Positions 46,859 to 58,184 of a stretch of DNA of 64,000 nucleotides are shown here, in pieces. The notes below the pieces were generated by a model that saw only the letters and a program-made list of their open reading frames with translations, ran no database searches and had not been told where the DNA came from. Location of the stretch: contig NZ_AZWO01000025.1 of the NCBI RefSeq assembly GCF_000514775.1, forward strand, positions 22,684-86,683. Reading direction: 5' to 3'. Position numbers and translations under genes: made by a program. This stretch comes from Salinispora pacifica CNR114 (lineage in GTDB: Bacteria; Actinomycetota; Actinomycetes; Mycobacteriales; Micromonosporaceae). Positions within the stretch are counted from its first letter, which is position 1. Each line of letters starts with the position of its first letter.

Positions 46859-48385
46859 ATGCCATCGCTGCTCACCCGCCGGCACGTGATCGCCGGGATC
46901 GCCGGGGCTGCCGGTCTCGCCGGGACCGCCGGAGTCGTCGCCGTCGCCGCCAACCGCAACACTCCGAAACTGGTCGACCCCCACGCCGAGGCCATCCACC
47001 GCGCCGAAATGGCCCGGCAACGACCCGGCGCCGCCACCGTCCGCGCGACCCTCACCCCCCGCCCGGTGACTCTGGATCTTGGCGGCGTGATGGTCGACAC
47101 CTGGGGGTACACCGAGGACGCCCCCGCTCCGCTGATCAGGGCCAAGGCCGGTGACCGGCTCCGCGTCGACGTGGTCAACGAGTTGCCTGTGGACACCAGC
47201 GTGCACTGGCACGGCATCGCGCTGCGCAACGACATGGACGGCGTCCCCGGGGTCACCCAGGACCCGATCGGCGCGGGCGGGCGGTTCACCTACGATTTCA
47301 CCGCGCCCCACCCCGGAACCTACTTCTACCACCCGCACTCCGGGGTGCAACTCGACCGAGCGCTCCACGGCGTCCTGATCGTGGATGACCCGAACGACGC
47401 GGGCCGCTACGACCAGGAGTGGATCGTCGTCCTGGACGACTGGGTCGACGGCACTGGGCGCACCCCGGACGACGTGCTGGCCGCGCTCGGCGACGGCACC
47501 GACGGGATGCACGGCGGGCACGACATGCCCGGCATGGACCACGGCGCCGGGATGCCGATGGATGGCGGCAGCATGGAGACTATGACCTCGCCGTTGCTCG
47601 GCGGCGCGGGTGACGTCGACTACCCGCACTACCTGATCAACGGTCGGGTGCCGGCCACCCCCGTCACGCTCACCGCCCGGCCCCGCCAGCGGGTACGCAT
47701 CCGGCTGGTCAACGCCGCCTCCGACACCGCCTTCCGGGTGGCGCTGGGCGAGCACCAGCTTACCGTCACGCACAGTGATGGATTTCCGGTCGTTCCGGAC
47801 GTCACGGACGCACTGGTCGTCGGCATGGGTGAGCGGGTTGACGTCGAGGTCGTCGTCGCCGACGGGGTGTTCCCCCTGGTCGCGGTCGCCGAGGGCAAGA
47901 CGGGCCAGGCGCTTGCCGTGGTCCGGACCGGAGGCGGCAGGGCACCGTCGGCCGAGGTACGCGCAACCGAACTCGACCGCCGCGTCATTCTCACCAACCA
48001 GCTGCGGGCCGCGGACAACGTGCGGTTGCCCCAGCGCGAGCCGGACCGGACCCATGATCTGGTCCTCGGCGGCGGCATGGAGCCCTACCGCTGGACCATC
48101 AACGGCAAGACCTTCACCGACGCCGAGCCGCTCCTGGCCGGGGAGGGCGAACGGGTACGGCTACGAATGATCAACCAAACGATGATGTTCCACCCCATGC
48201 ACGTGCACGGGCACACCTTCGCCCTCGGCGACGGCGGCGCCCGCAAGGACACTGTCATCGTGACCCCGCACCAGACTGTCACCGTCGACCTCGACGCGGA
48301 CAACCCCGGACAGTGGATGACCCACTGCCACAACATCTACCACGCCGAGACCGGCATGATGATCAATCTGGCCTACCAGCTGTGA
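46859..48385 (+). CDS. Tat-exported multicopper oxidase
   Basis: The 508-residue oxidase starts at ATG 46859 with GAAGGAG upstream. It has a twin-arginine signal (LTRRHVIAGIAGAAGLAG) and all four copper-binding stretches: HWHGIALRND, YFYHPHSGVQ, HPMHVHGHTF and HCHNIYHAETGM (Met axial ligand). A Met/His-rich insertion (GMHGGHDMPGMDHGAGMPMD, about residues 217-236) recalls the copper-binding segments of CueO and CopA. It probably oxidises Cu(I) or phenolics outside the membrane. Divergent from the BNR gene and so probably under the same two-component control. Confidence 0.95.
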   Translation: MPSLLTRRHVIAGIAGAAGLAGTAGVVAVAANRNTPKLVDPHAEAIHRAEMARQRPGAATVRATLTPRPVTLDLGGVMVDTWGYTEDAPAPLIRAKAGDRLRVDVVNELPVDTSVHWHGIALRNDMDGVPGVTQDPIGAGGRFTYDFTAPHPGTYFYHPHSGVQLDRALHGVLIVDDPNDAGRYDQEWIVVLDDWVDGTGRTPDDVLAALGDGTDGMHGGHDMPGMDHGAGMPMDGGSMETMTSPLLGGAGDVDYPHYLINGRVPATPVTLTARPRQRVRIRLVNAASDTAFRVALGEHQLTVTHSDGFPVVPDVTDALVVGMGERVDVEVVVADGVFPLVAVAEGKTGQALAVVRTGGGRAPSAEVRATELDRRVILTNQLRAADNVRLPQREPDRTHDLVLGGGMEPYRWTINGKTFTDAEPLLAGEGERVRLRMINQTMMFHPMHVHGHTFALGDGGARKDTVIVTPHQTVTVDLDADNPGQWMTHCHNIYHAETGMMINLAYQL

Positions 48386-48445
48386 GCTGCCCGGACACGT
48401 GACTGGGCCGGACCACCCGCGCCTCTGGTTTCCCGCTCTCCGCGC

Positions 48446-49471
<1,026 letters not shown>

Positions 49472-49516
49472 TCAGGCGCGACTGAGCCGGCCCAGGACCC
49501 AGGGTGGACGAACGCC

Positions 49517-49972
49517 TCATCCCGCCCCGAGCCGTCGGCGGCCAGGTTCGTCCGGCCGCGGGTGATCTCCAGGTGACTCGAGCCGGCGGAACCAGTCGTC
49601 GATCGAGCGCCGGTACCCGTCGGGCATGGGCAGGTCCGCGAGCTCGTCGGCGGCGAACAGGCGACCTTCTTTGTGTTCGGAGCTCACTGTGATCGGTGAG
49701 TCGTCGTCGGTGAGGCAGCCGTAGGTCACGATCAGCACGTTGACGCCGTCGCGGATGTGGTACTGCCAGGAGTCGAGGATCGGGCCGACCCGTACCGTCC
49801 AGCCCGTCTCCTCGCTGATCTCTCGGCCGACGCAGGCGGCCGGGTCCTCGCCGAGTTCGAGCTTGCCGCCGGGTAGTTCCCATTCTTCCCGCTCGTTGCG
49901 GAGCAGCAGAACCCGGCCGTCGCGGACGCAGACGCCTTTGATGGACACCGGGAAGGTGCCCGGTCGATACAT
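49517..49972 (-). CDS. Nudix hydrolase
   Basis: The 151-residue protein carries a complete Nudix box, GKLELGEDPAACVGREISEE followed by TGW, matching Gx5Ex7REUxEExGU. It probably hydrolyses a nucleoside-diphosphate derivative; the exact substrate cannot be read. ATG 49972 has an AAGGA site upstream; longer frames upstream are not supported. Confidence 0.93.
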   Translation of the reverse strand: MYRPGTFPVSIKGVCVRDGRVLLLRNEREEWELPGGKLELGEDPAACVGREISEETGWTVRVGPILDSWQYHIRDGVNVLIVTYGCLTDDDSPITVSSEHKEGRLFAADELADLPMPDGYRRSIDDWFRRLESPGDHPRPDEPGRRRLGAG

Positions 49973-50177
49973 GTGAGCGTCCTTCCGTGCTCGGCTGTCG
50001 GGGCGAGAGGGTGTCGCCCGGAAGCGCCACCAGCACATCCACTGTATCGATGGCGGTAGTGCCGATGCCGGGGCCTGGCCGAACGCTACCGAAGGGGCCT
50101 CGCCAGGGGTACAGGATGGCCGGATGGCCCGGCGGGCGCCGAGCCATCCTCGTGGGGGTTGTCGTGGCCTCGCGGGA

Positions 50178-51320
50178 TCAGGTGATGCCGCGGAAGAAGG
50201 TGCGGATGTCGTTCGCCAGTAGTTTGGTGGCATCCATCGCGGGGAAGTGGCCGCCTTCGGTGAACTCGCTCCAGTGGCTGATCGCCTGCCCCGGGTCCAT
50301 CGCGCGGCGTACGAGGGGGTGGGTGTTGAACACGGCCCAGCCGGTCGGTACCTGGGTGGCCATGACCAGGTCGAGGCCGGAGTGTTCGGCCTCGTAGTAG
50401 AACTGTGCGCTGGACGCGCCGCTGCGGGTGAACCAGTAGAGGCTGATGTTGGTGAGGAGTTGGTCGCGGTCGACCGACTCGTCCGGGGTCCGCCAGGCTC
50501 CGTCGGTTTTGGTCTTGAACTTTTCGGCGATCCACGCGAGCTGACCGACCGGTGAGTCGGTGAGGGCTGCGCCGATGGTGTCGGGGCGGTGGTTGTGCAT
50601 CAGGAGGTATCCGCGTTCGGCTGAGGCCTCGGTGCGTACCGCTTCGATCTGGGCGATTTCGTCCGTGGAGAGGCCGTCGGGGTAGGGGAATTTGTCGCCG
50701 ACCAATCCGAGCAGGAAGGGGTCGAGGCCGAGGTGCGTACCGATGACCCGCTCCGGGTATTCGGCGGCGAGGCGGCCGGTGGTGCCCGAACCGATGTCGG
50801 TGCCGTGGGCGGCGAACCTCTCGTAGCCGAGCCGCGTCATGATCTCGGCGTAGGCGGCCGCGGTCCGCGCCAACTCCCAGCCGGTCCCGGACAGCGGGGT
50901 GGAGAAGCCGAAGCCGGGCAGCGACGGGATGATCACGTGGAACTCGTCGGTCAGCAGCGGGATGAGGTGCTGGTACTCGACGAACGAGCCGGGCCAGCCA
51001 TGGTTCAGCATCAGCGGGGTGGCCTGCGGGTTCGTCGATCGAATGTGGACGATGTGGAACGTCTGGCCGTTGACGACCGTGGTGACCTGTTCGTACTCGT
51101 TGAGTTTCGCCTCCTGCGCCCGCCAGTCGAAACCGTCGTGCCAGTACTCGACGAGTTCCTTCAGGTACACCAGCGGGATGCCGCGGCTGAAGTCGGTGCG
51201 GTCGTCGCGGCCGGGCACCGGGTTGGGCCAGCGGGTGTGGGCCAGCCGGTTACGCAGGTCGTCGAGGTCGGCCGGTGGGATGTTGATGCGGAACGGGGTG
51301 AGCGCGTTGTTCTCGTGCAT
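50178..51320 (-). CDS. Epoxide hydrolase (EHN plus alpha/beta hydrolase)
   Basis: The 380-residue protein has the N-terminal EHN domain (PFRINIPPADLDDLRNRLAH, TRWPNPVPG) and an alpha/beta-hydrolase core. It has the oxyanion motif HGWPGS (107-112), the nucleophile D175 in AAHGTDIGSGTTGRLA and a C-terminal GGHFPAMD with the catalytic His. This is the microsomal epoxide hydrolase-like family. It is not close enough to the cluster to be assigned to it. Confidence 0.93.
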   Translation of the reverse strand: MHENNALTPFRINIPPADLDDLRNRLAHTRWPNPVPGRDDRTDFSRGIPLVYLKELVEYWHDGFDWRAQEAKLNEYEQVTTVVNGQTFHIVHIRSTNPQATPLMLNHGWPGSFVEYQHLIPLLTDEFHVIIPSLPGFGFSTPLSGTGWELARTAAAYAEIMTRLGYERFAAHGTDIGSGTTGRLAAEYPERVIGTHLGLDPFLLGLVGDKFPYPDGLSTDEIAQIEAVRTEASAERGYLLMHNHRPDTIGAALTDSPVGQLAWIAEKFKTKTDGAWRTPDESVDRDQLLTNISLYWFTRSGASSAQFYYEAEHSGLDLVMATQVPTGWAVFNTHPLVRRAMDPGQAISHWSEFTEGGHFPAMDATKLLANDIRTFFRGIT

Positions 51321-51406
51321 GGCACCGACGGTCTCAGGCGATGCGGCAGGATAGCTTCCGCGATCGCTGAGAGAGTGAGGAAAGGTGTTGCAGACCTCCG
51401 CCGGCG

Positions 51407-52396
<990 letters not shown>

Positions 52397-52421
52397 GATC
52401 AGGAGGGTAGCCGTTGACCGG

Positions 52422-52877
52422 TCAGGCCAGTTCGCGGGCGTAGCAGACGGAGAGTGATTCGTCCTGGTACGGGCCGAAGTTGGCGATGCGGTGGTAGCCC
52501 TCACGTTCGTAGAAGCGGATCGCGTCGGGCTGGGCGGGGCCGGTCTCCAACAGCAGGGTCCGTACGCCGGCGGTGCGGGCGGCAGCCTCCAGTGCCTGCA
52601 GGATGGCGGTCGCCACGCCGGTGCCGCGGGCGGTCGGCTCGACGTACATCCGTTTGATCTCGGCGGATTCGGTGGAGAGGAAGCGGAGACCACCGCAGCC
52701 GAGCGCGGCGCCCAGGTGGTCGCGGGCGACGAGGAAGACGGGGACGCTGTCGGCGGTGGGCGGGGCGCCCGGCTCGTGGTCGTCGCTGCGGTAGCGCGCG
52801 TCCAACTCGGCGCGTTGCGCGGCGCGCAGTCGGGTGCTGTCGGTGGACTCCCACGGTTCGGGGTGGACGGAGATCAC
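52422..52877 (-). CDS. GNAT-family N-acetyltransferase
   Basis: The 151-residue protein has the acetyl-CoA-binding GNAT core: AEIKRMYVEPTARGTGVATA, then ILQALEAAARTAGVRTLLLE and AIRFYEREGYHRI. GTG 52877 has AAGGAGG upstream. It is divergent from a TetR gene with tandem palindromes between them, so it is probably repressed by that regulator. Substrate unknown; self-resistance or stress roles are common. Confidence 0.9.
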   Translation of the reverse strand: MISVHPEPWESTDSTRLRAAQRAELDARYRSDDHEPGAPPTADSVPVFLVARDHLGAALGCGGLRFLSTESAEIKRMYVEPTARGTGVATAILQALEAAARTAGVRTLLLETGPAQPDAIRFYEREGYHRIANFGPYQDESLSVCYARELA

Positions 52878-52925
52878 ATGTCCTCCTTGGTTCGTGCCGG
52901 TCGCACCCCGGTGGGGGGACCGCTC

Positions 52926-52954
52926 GTAACAAGCGTTACCGTAACGTACGTTAC
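52926..52954. promoter_or_regulatory. Two tandem GTAAC-N4-GTTAC operator boxes
   Basis: GTAACAAGCGTTAC (52926-52939) and the perfect palindrome GTAACGTACGTTAC (52941-52954) lie one base apart in the divergent gap between the GNAT and TetR genes. The same half-sites at a 15-base centre-to-centre spacing are what two cooperatively bound TetR dimers would need. Confidence 0.75.
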
Positions 52955-53015
52955 GACAGGGAGGCCGGCGCGGTGGGCGCGGGCCTGCCGGATGGAGCCG
53001 GACCGGGGAGGGTGG

Positions 53016-53624
53016 ATGGCCAGCCGACGTGACCGGGTTGACCAACGGCAACGCCTGTCGGCGGCCACCTGGTCAGTGCTCGCCGAACGCGGCCTGCCCG
53101 GTCTCACCCTGCGTGCCGTCGCGGAGCGGGCCGGCTGCACCACCGGGATGGTGCTGCATACCTTCGCCGACAAGCAGGCCCTGCTGGTGCACGCGCGCGA
53201 GCTGCTTCACCAGCGCACCGGCCAGCGGGCCGACGCCATGCAGACCGCCGCCGAAACACCTGGCACGGCGCTGCGCACCGTGCTGCTCCAGGCCGCCGCC
53301 CCGACCACGGAGCGTCAGGAGGAGGCGCGGGTATGGGTGGGTTTCCTGGCCGCCGCGTTGGCCGACCCGGTCCTGGCCGAGCTGCACCGCGGCTACAACC
53401 GCCGGTTCGTTGATCGGGTTCGGGGACTGGTCGCCGCGGTCCGGCCCGACTGGCCCGCGGCGGACTGCTCGTCCACCGCCATCGGGCTGGTGGCCCTGGT
53501 CGAGGGGCTGAACACGCTGACCGCCATCGACCCGACCACTTACTCCGGGGCAGCGCAGCGCGTCGCCCTCGACGATGCGCTCGCCCGGCTTGGCCCGGCT
53601 GCCGCTGGCCACCCATCCGGGTGA
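53016..53624 (+). CDS. TetR-family regulator
   Basis: The 202-residue protein has an N-terminal TetR helix-turn-helix (RQRLSAATWSVLAERGLPGL, TLRAVAERAGCTTGMVLHTF, ADKQALLVHARELLH) and a C-terminal ligand domain (TERQEEARVWVGFLAAALAD). ATG 53016 has GGGAGG upstream. The two palindromes before it suggest that it represses itself and the divergent GNAT gene. Confidence 0.92.
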   Translation: MASRRDRVDQRQRLSAATWSVLAERGLPGLTLRAVAERAGCTTGMVLHTFADKQALLVHARELLHQRTGQRADAMQTAAETPGTALRTVLLQAAAPTTERQEEARVWVGFLAAALADPVLAELHRGYNRRFVDRVRGLVAAVRPDWPAADCSSTAIGLVALVEGLNTLTAIDPTTYSGAAQRVALDDALARLGPAAAGHPSG

Positions 53625-53678
53625 ACACCGCACCGGAACGCGACGCGGACCGGCGCGTCGCGGGTTTGACTGGCAGGC

Positions 53679-54146
53679 GTGGACAGCGCAGGGCTGGGGC
53701 GGGCCTACGACGAGCTGCTCGCAGAGTTGACCGCGGGCGGCTTCGGCCCGGCGCCGCCGGGGCGGCTCGGCGCCGAACAGATCGTGGCCCATCTCGTCGC
53801 GAACGACGAGCTGATGACCGAGGCGACCGAGGCGGTCCTCGCCGGCTCGCCGTACGCCTACTACGACCTGGAGACGATGCACCGGCCCCAGGTCGATGCG
53901 CTGGTCGCCGAGTTCGGTGACCTCGACGCGTTGGACGCCCGGCTGCGCGCCACCAGTAGCCGGCTGGTGGCCCTGGTCGACCGGCTCGGCCCGGCGGCCG
54001 GCACCCCGGTCGACACCCACCTGCGAGAGGGCTACGACCTCGTCGTGGACGGCCCACTGCCCTGGGGGCGGGTGCTGGACCTGCACGCCCGGGTCCACCT
54101 TCCCAAACACCGGGCGCAGCTCAGAATGCTCCGGGTGGCCGAGTAA
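53679..54146 (+). CDS. DinB/maleylpyruvate-isomerase-like protein
   Basis: A 155-residue protein resembling the DinB/MDMPI superfamily: GAEQIVAHLVANDELMTEAT, then a helical core, and DLHARVHLPKHRAQLRML near the C-terminus with spaced His residues that may bind metal. The start is GTG 53679. It follows the TetR gene by about 55 bases. The function is not known. Confidence 0.7.
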   Translation: MDSAGLGRAYDELLAELTAGGFGPAPPGRLGAEQIVAHLVANDELMTEATEAVLAGSPYAYYDLETMHRPQVDALVAEFGDLDALDARLRATSSRLVALVDRLGPAAGTPVDTHLREGYDLVVDGPLPWGRVLDLHARVHLPKHRAQLRMLRVAE

Positions 54147-54150
54147 CCGG

Positions 54151-54885
54151 TCAGCCGAACCGCCACTGCTGGTTGGGGGCGTCAACGCAGGTGATCTGCC
54201 GGATTTCGGTGCCGGCGTCGAGCCGGCCGCCGTCCGGGTACGCGCACCGGCCGCTGTGCAGCGCCGCGATCAGCACCTGTCCGCCGGCGCTGGGTACGAG
54301 CTGCCACTGCTGGTTGGCCTCGCCGTGGCAGGGATACTGCTGCAGCCGTGCCCCGTCGGCGGCGTTGGAGCCCTCCACGTCGAGGCACATGTTCGAGGCC
54401 TGGTTGACCAGGCTCACCAGGCCCGACCCGACGGCGTTGGGCAGCCACCGCTGCCGGGGGTCGTCGCCGCGGCAGTCGAGGAGCCTCGCGGGCGCCTTCG
54501 CGCCGTCTCCGTCAATGCCCAGACACCGGCCCGAGGCCACCTGGCGAAACGCTGTCGGGCCGGTGGGGATGGCCGGCGGGGAGCTGGCTCCCGCGGTGGT
54601 CGGAGTGGCCGTCGGGGAGCTGACTGTCACGGTGGGTGGGGCGGCCGGCTCCTGCCCCATCGGGGTCGATTCGCCGGTGGACGGCGTCGCGGCCACCGCC
54701 GGGACGCCTGGCGTGCCGTCACCCCCCGCGCCGCCGAGGACGAAGAAGCCCCCGAGTAGGAGGCCGGCCGCGCCGATGAACACCGCCACCCACGTCAGCG
54801 GATCGCGGGGCAGCCGAGGGCGGGGGGCGCCGGGCCGGCGGTAGATGGTGCCGGCCGGGTCGGGGTGTTGGGTGGAGGCGGACAT
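54151..54885 (-). CDS. Membrane-anchored ricin-type beta-trefoil lectin protein
   Basis: The 244-residue protein has a short cytoplasmic N-terminus, one membrane helix (WVAVFIGAAGLLLGGFFVLG), a Pro/Thr/Ser-rich linker and a C-terminal ricin B domain with three QxW repeats (PRQRWLPNAVG, ANQQWQLVPSA, PNQQWRFG). The domain probably binds carbohydrate. ATG 54885 is preferred. It converges on the DinB-like gene with only four bases between the stops. Confidence 0.9.
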   Translation of the reverse strand: MSASTQHPDPAGTIYRRPGAPRPRLPRDPLTWVAVFIGAAGLLLGGFFVLGGAGGDGTPGVPAVAATPSTGESTPMGQEPAAPPTVTVSSPTATPTTAGASSPPAIPTGPTAFRQVASGRCLGIDGDGAKAPARLLDCRGDDPRQRWLPNAVGSGLVSLVNQASNMCLDVEGSNAADGARLQQYPCHGEANQQWQLVPSAGGQVLIAALHSGRCAYPDGGRLDAGTEIRQITCVDAPNQQWRFG

Positions 54886-54942
54886 ACCGGCATCCTGGCC
54901 CACCAGCGGGGCCACGGCTAGCCTCCCCGGCCGCATCGCCGC

Positions 54943-55227
54943 TCAGTCGATGACTTGGACGTCACCCGAGAACGCGATCCGGTCGCGGACCATCCCCGCC
55001 TTCGGTCCCGGTTCCGGGTAGTACCAGACCGCGTCCGGGCTGATCTGGCCGTCGTGTTCTAACGTGTAGTAGGACGCGGTTCCCTTCCACGGGCAGACCG
55101 ACTGCGTGTTGGACCCACGGATCAGGTCGTCGCGCAGCGTCGAGCGCGGGAAGTAGTGATTTCCCTCGACCAGTACGGTGTCGTTGCTCTCCGCGATCAC
55201 CAGGTCGTTCCAAACGGCCTTCGGCAT
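54943..55227 (-). CDS. DUF427 protein
   Basis: A 94-residue protein typical of DUF427: ESNDTVLVEGNHYFPRSTLR, VCPWKGTASYYTLEHDG and AVWYYPEPGPKAG. The biochemical role of the family is unsettled. It starts MPKAVWNDLVIAES at ATG 55227. Confidence 0.93.
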   Translation of the reverse strand: MPKAVWNDLVIAESNDTVLVEGNHYFPRSTLRDDLIRGSNTQSVCPWKGTASYYTLEHDGQISPDAVWYYPEPGPKAGMVRDRIAFSGDVQVID

Positions 55228-55328
55228 GACCCTACGCTAGGCCGCCGTCCGTTGGTCAGGTGGACATTTTCGTCATCGGCCACCATGGACGTCCAGTGCG
55301 GTGGCCCGGTTGGGCGTAAAGTGATCTG

Positions 55329-56711
55329 ATGAATGCCGTGCGTGATCATGATCAGGCAGTGGTCCAGCTCCGGCGCTCGTATGCGGCGGTGCGGCCGGGA
55401 CAGCCGGTTCGGCTCGCCAAGCGCACATCCAACCTGTTCCGCCCACGCGCGGCCCCACGCGCACCGGGCCTTGATGTCAGTGGCCTCGGCGGTGTCCTCC
55501 ACGTTGACCCGGTGGCCCGCACCGCCGACGTGCAGGGCATGTGCACGTACGAGGACCTGGTGGAGGCGACCCTGCCGCACGGGCTGATGCCGCTGGTGGT
55601 GCCGCAGTTGCGCACCATCACCCTCGGTGGGGCGGTGACCGGCCTGGGGATCGAGTCCACGTCGTTCCGCAACGGGCTGCCGCACGAGTCGGTGACCGAG
55701 TTGGACGTGCTCACCGGGGCCGGGGAGGTCATCACCGCCCGACCGGAGGGAGAGCACGCCGACCTGTTCGCCGCCTTCCCCAACTCGTTGGGCAGCCTCG
55801 GCTACGCGACCCGACTGCGGATCGAGCTGCAACCGATCGGCCGGCGGGTCGTGCTGCACAATGTGCGGTTCAACCGGCTGGAGGAGCTCGCCGAGGCGAT
55901 CGGCGAGGTCATCGTCACCCGTTCGTGGGCCGGCGCGGTGGTGGACGCGATGGACGGGGTGATGTTCAGCCCGGATGAGGCGTACCTGGTGCTCGCCACC
56001 TTCACCGACGACGCCGGGCCGGTCAGCGACTACACCGGTCAGGAGATCTACTACCGGTCGCTGCAGCAACGCACCCAGGATGCGCTGACCGGGCACGACT
56101 ACCTGTGGCGCTGGGACACCGACTGGTTCTGGTGCTCCGCGGCGTTCGGGGCGCAGCACCCGGTGCTGCGCCGGGTCTGGCCGGCACGCTGGCGGCGTAG
56201 CGACTTCTACCACCGGCTGGTCCGGTTGGAGCACCAGCATCAGGTGGCCGCGCGGATCGACCGGTGGCGCGGCCAGCCGGCGCGGGAACGGGTGGTGCAG
56301 GACGTGGAGATCCCGCTGGGGCGTACCGCCGAGTTCCTGCGCTGGTTCGCCGGCGCGGTGCGAATGACCCCGGTCTGGCTCTGCCCGTTGCGGCTGCGGG
56401 AACCGACCGGGCCGGGATCGGCCCGGTCCTGGCCGCTGTATCCGCTGCGGCCCGGGCAGGACTACGTGAACATTGGGTTCTGGGGAAGCGTGCCGATCGC
56501 CGGGGGTGCCGCCGACGGCGACATGAACCGGGTGATCGAACGCAGGGTGTCGGAGCTGGGCGGGCACAAGTCGCTCTACTCCGACGCGTACTACGACCGG
56601 GAGGTGTTTGACCGGCTTTACGGCGGCGACACCTGGCGGGCGGTCAAGGACCGCTACGACCCGGCCCACCGGCTAACCGGACTGTACGAGAAGGCGGTAG
56701 CACGAGCATGA
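55329..56711 (+). CDS. tmsA: FAD-binding reductase of 10-methyl fatty acid synthesis (TmsA/BfaA-like)
   Basis: The 460-residue protein has an FAD_binding_4 domain (ARTADVQGMCTYEDLVEATL, LRTITLGGAVTGLGIESTSF, GSLGYATRLRIELQP) like the DHCR24-type reductases. Actinobacterial homologues reduce a methylene intermediate to give 10-methyl branched fatty acids such as tuberculostearic acid. An ATGA overlap with the methyltransferase gene that makes the intermediate supports this role. Confidence 0.88.
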   Translation: MNAVRDHDQAVVQLRRSYAAVRPGQPVRLAKRTSNLFRPRAAPRAPGLDVSGLGGVLHVDPVARTADVQGMCTYEDLVEATLPHGLMPLVVPQLRTITLGGAVTGLGIESTSFRNGLPHESVTELDVLTGAGEVITARPEGEHADLFAAFPNSLGSLGYATRLRIELQPIGRRVVLHNVRFNRLEELAEAIGEVIVTRSWAGAVVDAMDGVMFSPDEAYLVLATFTDDAGPVSDYTGQEIYYRSLQQRTQDALTGHDYLWRWDTDWFWCSAAFGAQHPVLRRVWPARWRRSDFYHRLVRLEHQHQVAARIDRWRGQPARERVVQDVEIPLGRTAEFLRWFAGAVRMTPVWLCPLRLREPTGPGSARSWPLYPLRPGQDYVNIGFWGSVPIAGGAADGDMNRVIERRVSELGGHKSLYSDAYYDREVFDRLYGGDTWRAVKDRYDPAHRLTGLYEKAVARA

Positions 56712-58051
56712 GTCTGATTGATCGACAGCAGGAGTCGGCGAGCGTCTCCGCGGCCGCGCCGAAGACGGCCGGCATTCGGGGGCGAACCCTGGCCGACGTC
56801 ATTCGAGCCCTGACCACCGAGCCCCTGCCAGTACGGATCACCGGGTACGACGGCAGTTCCGTCGGCCCGGCCGACGCCGGCATCACCCTCGCCATCCGTT
56901 CCCCGCGTGGCCTGTCCTACCTGTTGACCGCCCCGGGCGACCTGGGGATGGCGCGGGCGTACGTCAGCGGCGACCTCGGCCTGTCCGGGGTGCATCCGGG
57001 TGATCCGTACGAGGCGCTGCGGGTCCTCAAGGACGAGGTGCGGTTGCGGATCCCGCCGGTGCCCGAGGCCCTGGCCCTGGTCCGGGGCCTGGGCTGGGAG
57101 CGGCTGCTGCCGCCGCCACCGCCACCGCAGGAGGCGGTGCCCCGGTGGAAGCGGGTGTTGGGCGGGCTGCGCCACTCCCGGATCCGGGACAGCAGCGCCA
57201 TCTCACACCACTACGACGTGTCGAACGCCTTCTACGAGAAGGTGCTCGGGGAGTCGATGACGTACACCTGCGCGTTGTTCCGCTCGCCGCAGGACTCGTT
57301 GGAGACGGCGCAGGCGGCCAAGTACGACCTGGTGGCGCAGAAGCTCGCGGTCAAGTCCGGGATGCGGCTGCTGGATGTGGGCTGCGGGTGGGGCGGCATG
57401 GTCCGGCACGTGGCCCGCGAGTACGGCGTCCAGGCGCTCGGGGTGACCCTCTCCAGCGCGCAGGCCGAGTGGGCGCAGGCCGCGATCGAGCGGGAGGGGC
57501 TGACCGGGCTGGCCGAGGTGCGGTACCTCGACTACCGGGACACGCCACCGGAGCAGTTCGACGTGGTCTCCTCGATCGGATTGACCGAACATATCGGGGT
57601 ACGCAACTATCCGGAATACTTCGGCTCGCTCCGGGACCGGCTGCGGCCCGACGGCCGGCTGCTCAACCACTGCATCACCCGCGCCGACAACCGTGCGCCG
57701 CACCGCTCCGGCGCGTTCATCGACCGGTACGTCTTTCCGGACGGCGAGTTGGCCGGGCCGGGCCGGGTGCTCTCCGAGATCCACGATGTGGGCTTGGAGG
57801 TGCAGCACGAGGAGAACCTGCGCCGCCACTACGCGCTGACGCTCGCGGCCTGGTGCCGCAACCTCGTGGCGAACTGGGACTTCTGCGTCGGCGAGGTGGG
57901 CACGGGAACTGCTCGGGTGTGGGGTCTGTACATGGCCGGATCCCGGATGTCGTTCGAGCGCAACGGCATCCAGCTCCACCAGGTGCTGGCGACGCGGACC
58001 AGCGCCGCGGGGGTGACGAGCTACCCGCTGCGGCCGGACTGGCTGCCCTGA
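56708..58051 (+). CDS. tmsB: Cyclopropane-fatty-acid-synthase-like methyltransferase (TmsB/BfaB-like)
   Basis: The 447-residue SAM enzyme has a long N-terminal lipid-binding domain (AGITLAIRSPRGLSYLLTAP) and a CFA-synthase core: ISHHYDVSNAFYEKVLGESM, LLDVGCGWGGMVRHVAREYG, SIGLTEHIGVRNYPEYF. It probably methylates the double bond of membrane oleoyl chains to 10-methylene, which the coupled reductase then saturates. A plain cyclopropane synthase is less likely given that partner. Confidence 0.9.
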   Translation: MSLIDRQQESASVSAAAPKTAGIRGRTLADVIRALTTEPLPVRITGYDGSSVGPADAGITLAIRSPRGLSYLLTAPGDLGMARAYVSGDLGLSGVHPGDPYEALRVLKDEVRLRIPPVPEALALVRGLGWERLLPPPPPPQEAVPRWKRVLGGLRHSRIRDSSAISHHYDVSNAFYEKVLGESMTYTCALFRSPQDSLETAQAAKYDLVAQKLAVKSGMRLLDVGCGWGGMVRHVAREYGVQALGVTLSSAQAEWAQAAIEREGLTGLAEVRYLDYRDTPPEQFDVVSSIGLTEHIGVRNYPEYFGSLRDRLRPDGRLLNHCITRADNRAPHRSGAFIDRYVFPDGELAGPGRVLSEIHDVGLEVQHEENLRRHYALTLAAWCRNLVANWDFCVGEVGTGTARVWGLYMAGSRMSFERNGIQLHQVLATRTSAAGVTSYPLRPDWLP

Positions 58052-58184
58052 CTCCGGTGCGGCCGGCGGTCGCCGAAAGGTGACCGCCGGCAGCCTCCCC
58101 GTACCCGTCCGGCGCGCTACCGGGCCTGATGGCTGCCTGGACCGCGGCACTAGCCTGGAGCAGCTCGAACGGAACGGGGGAGTT

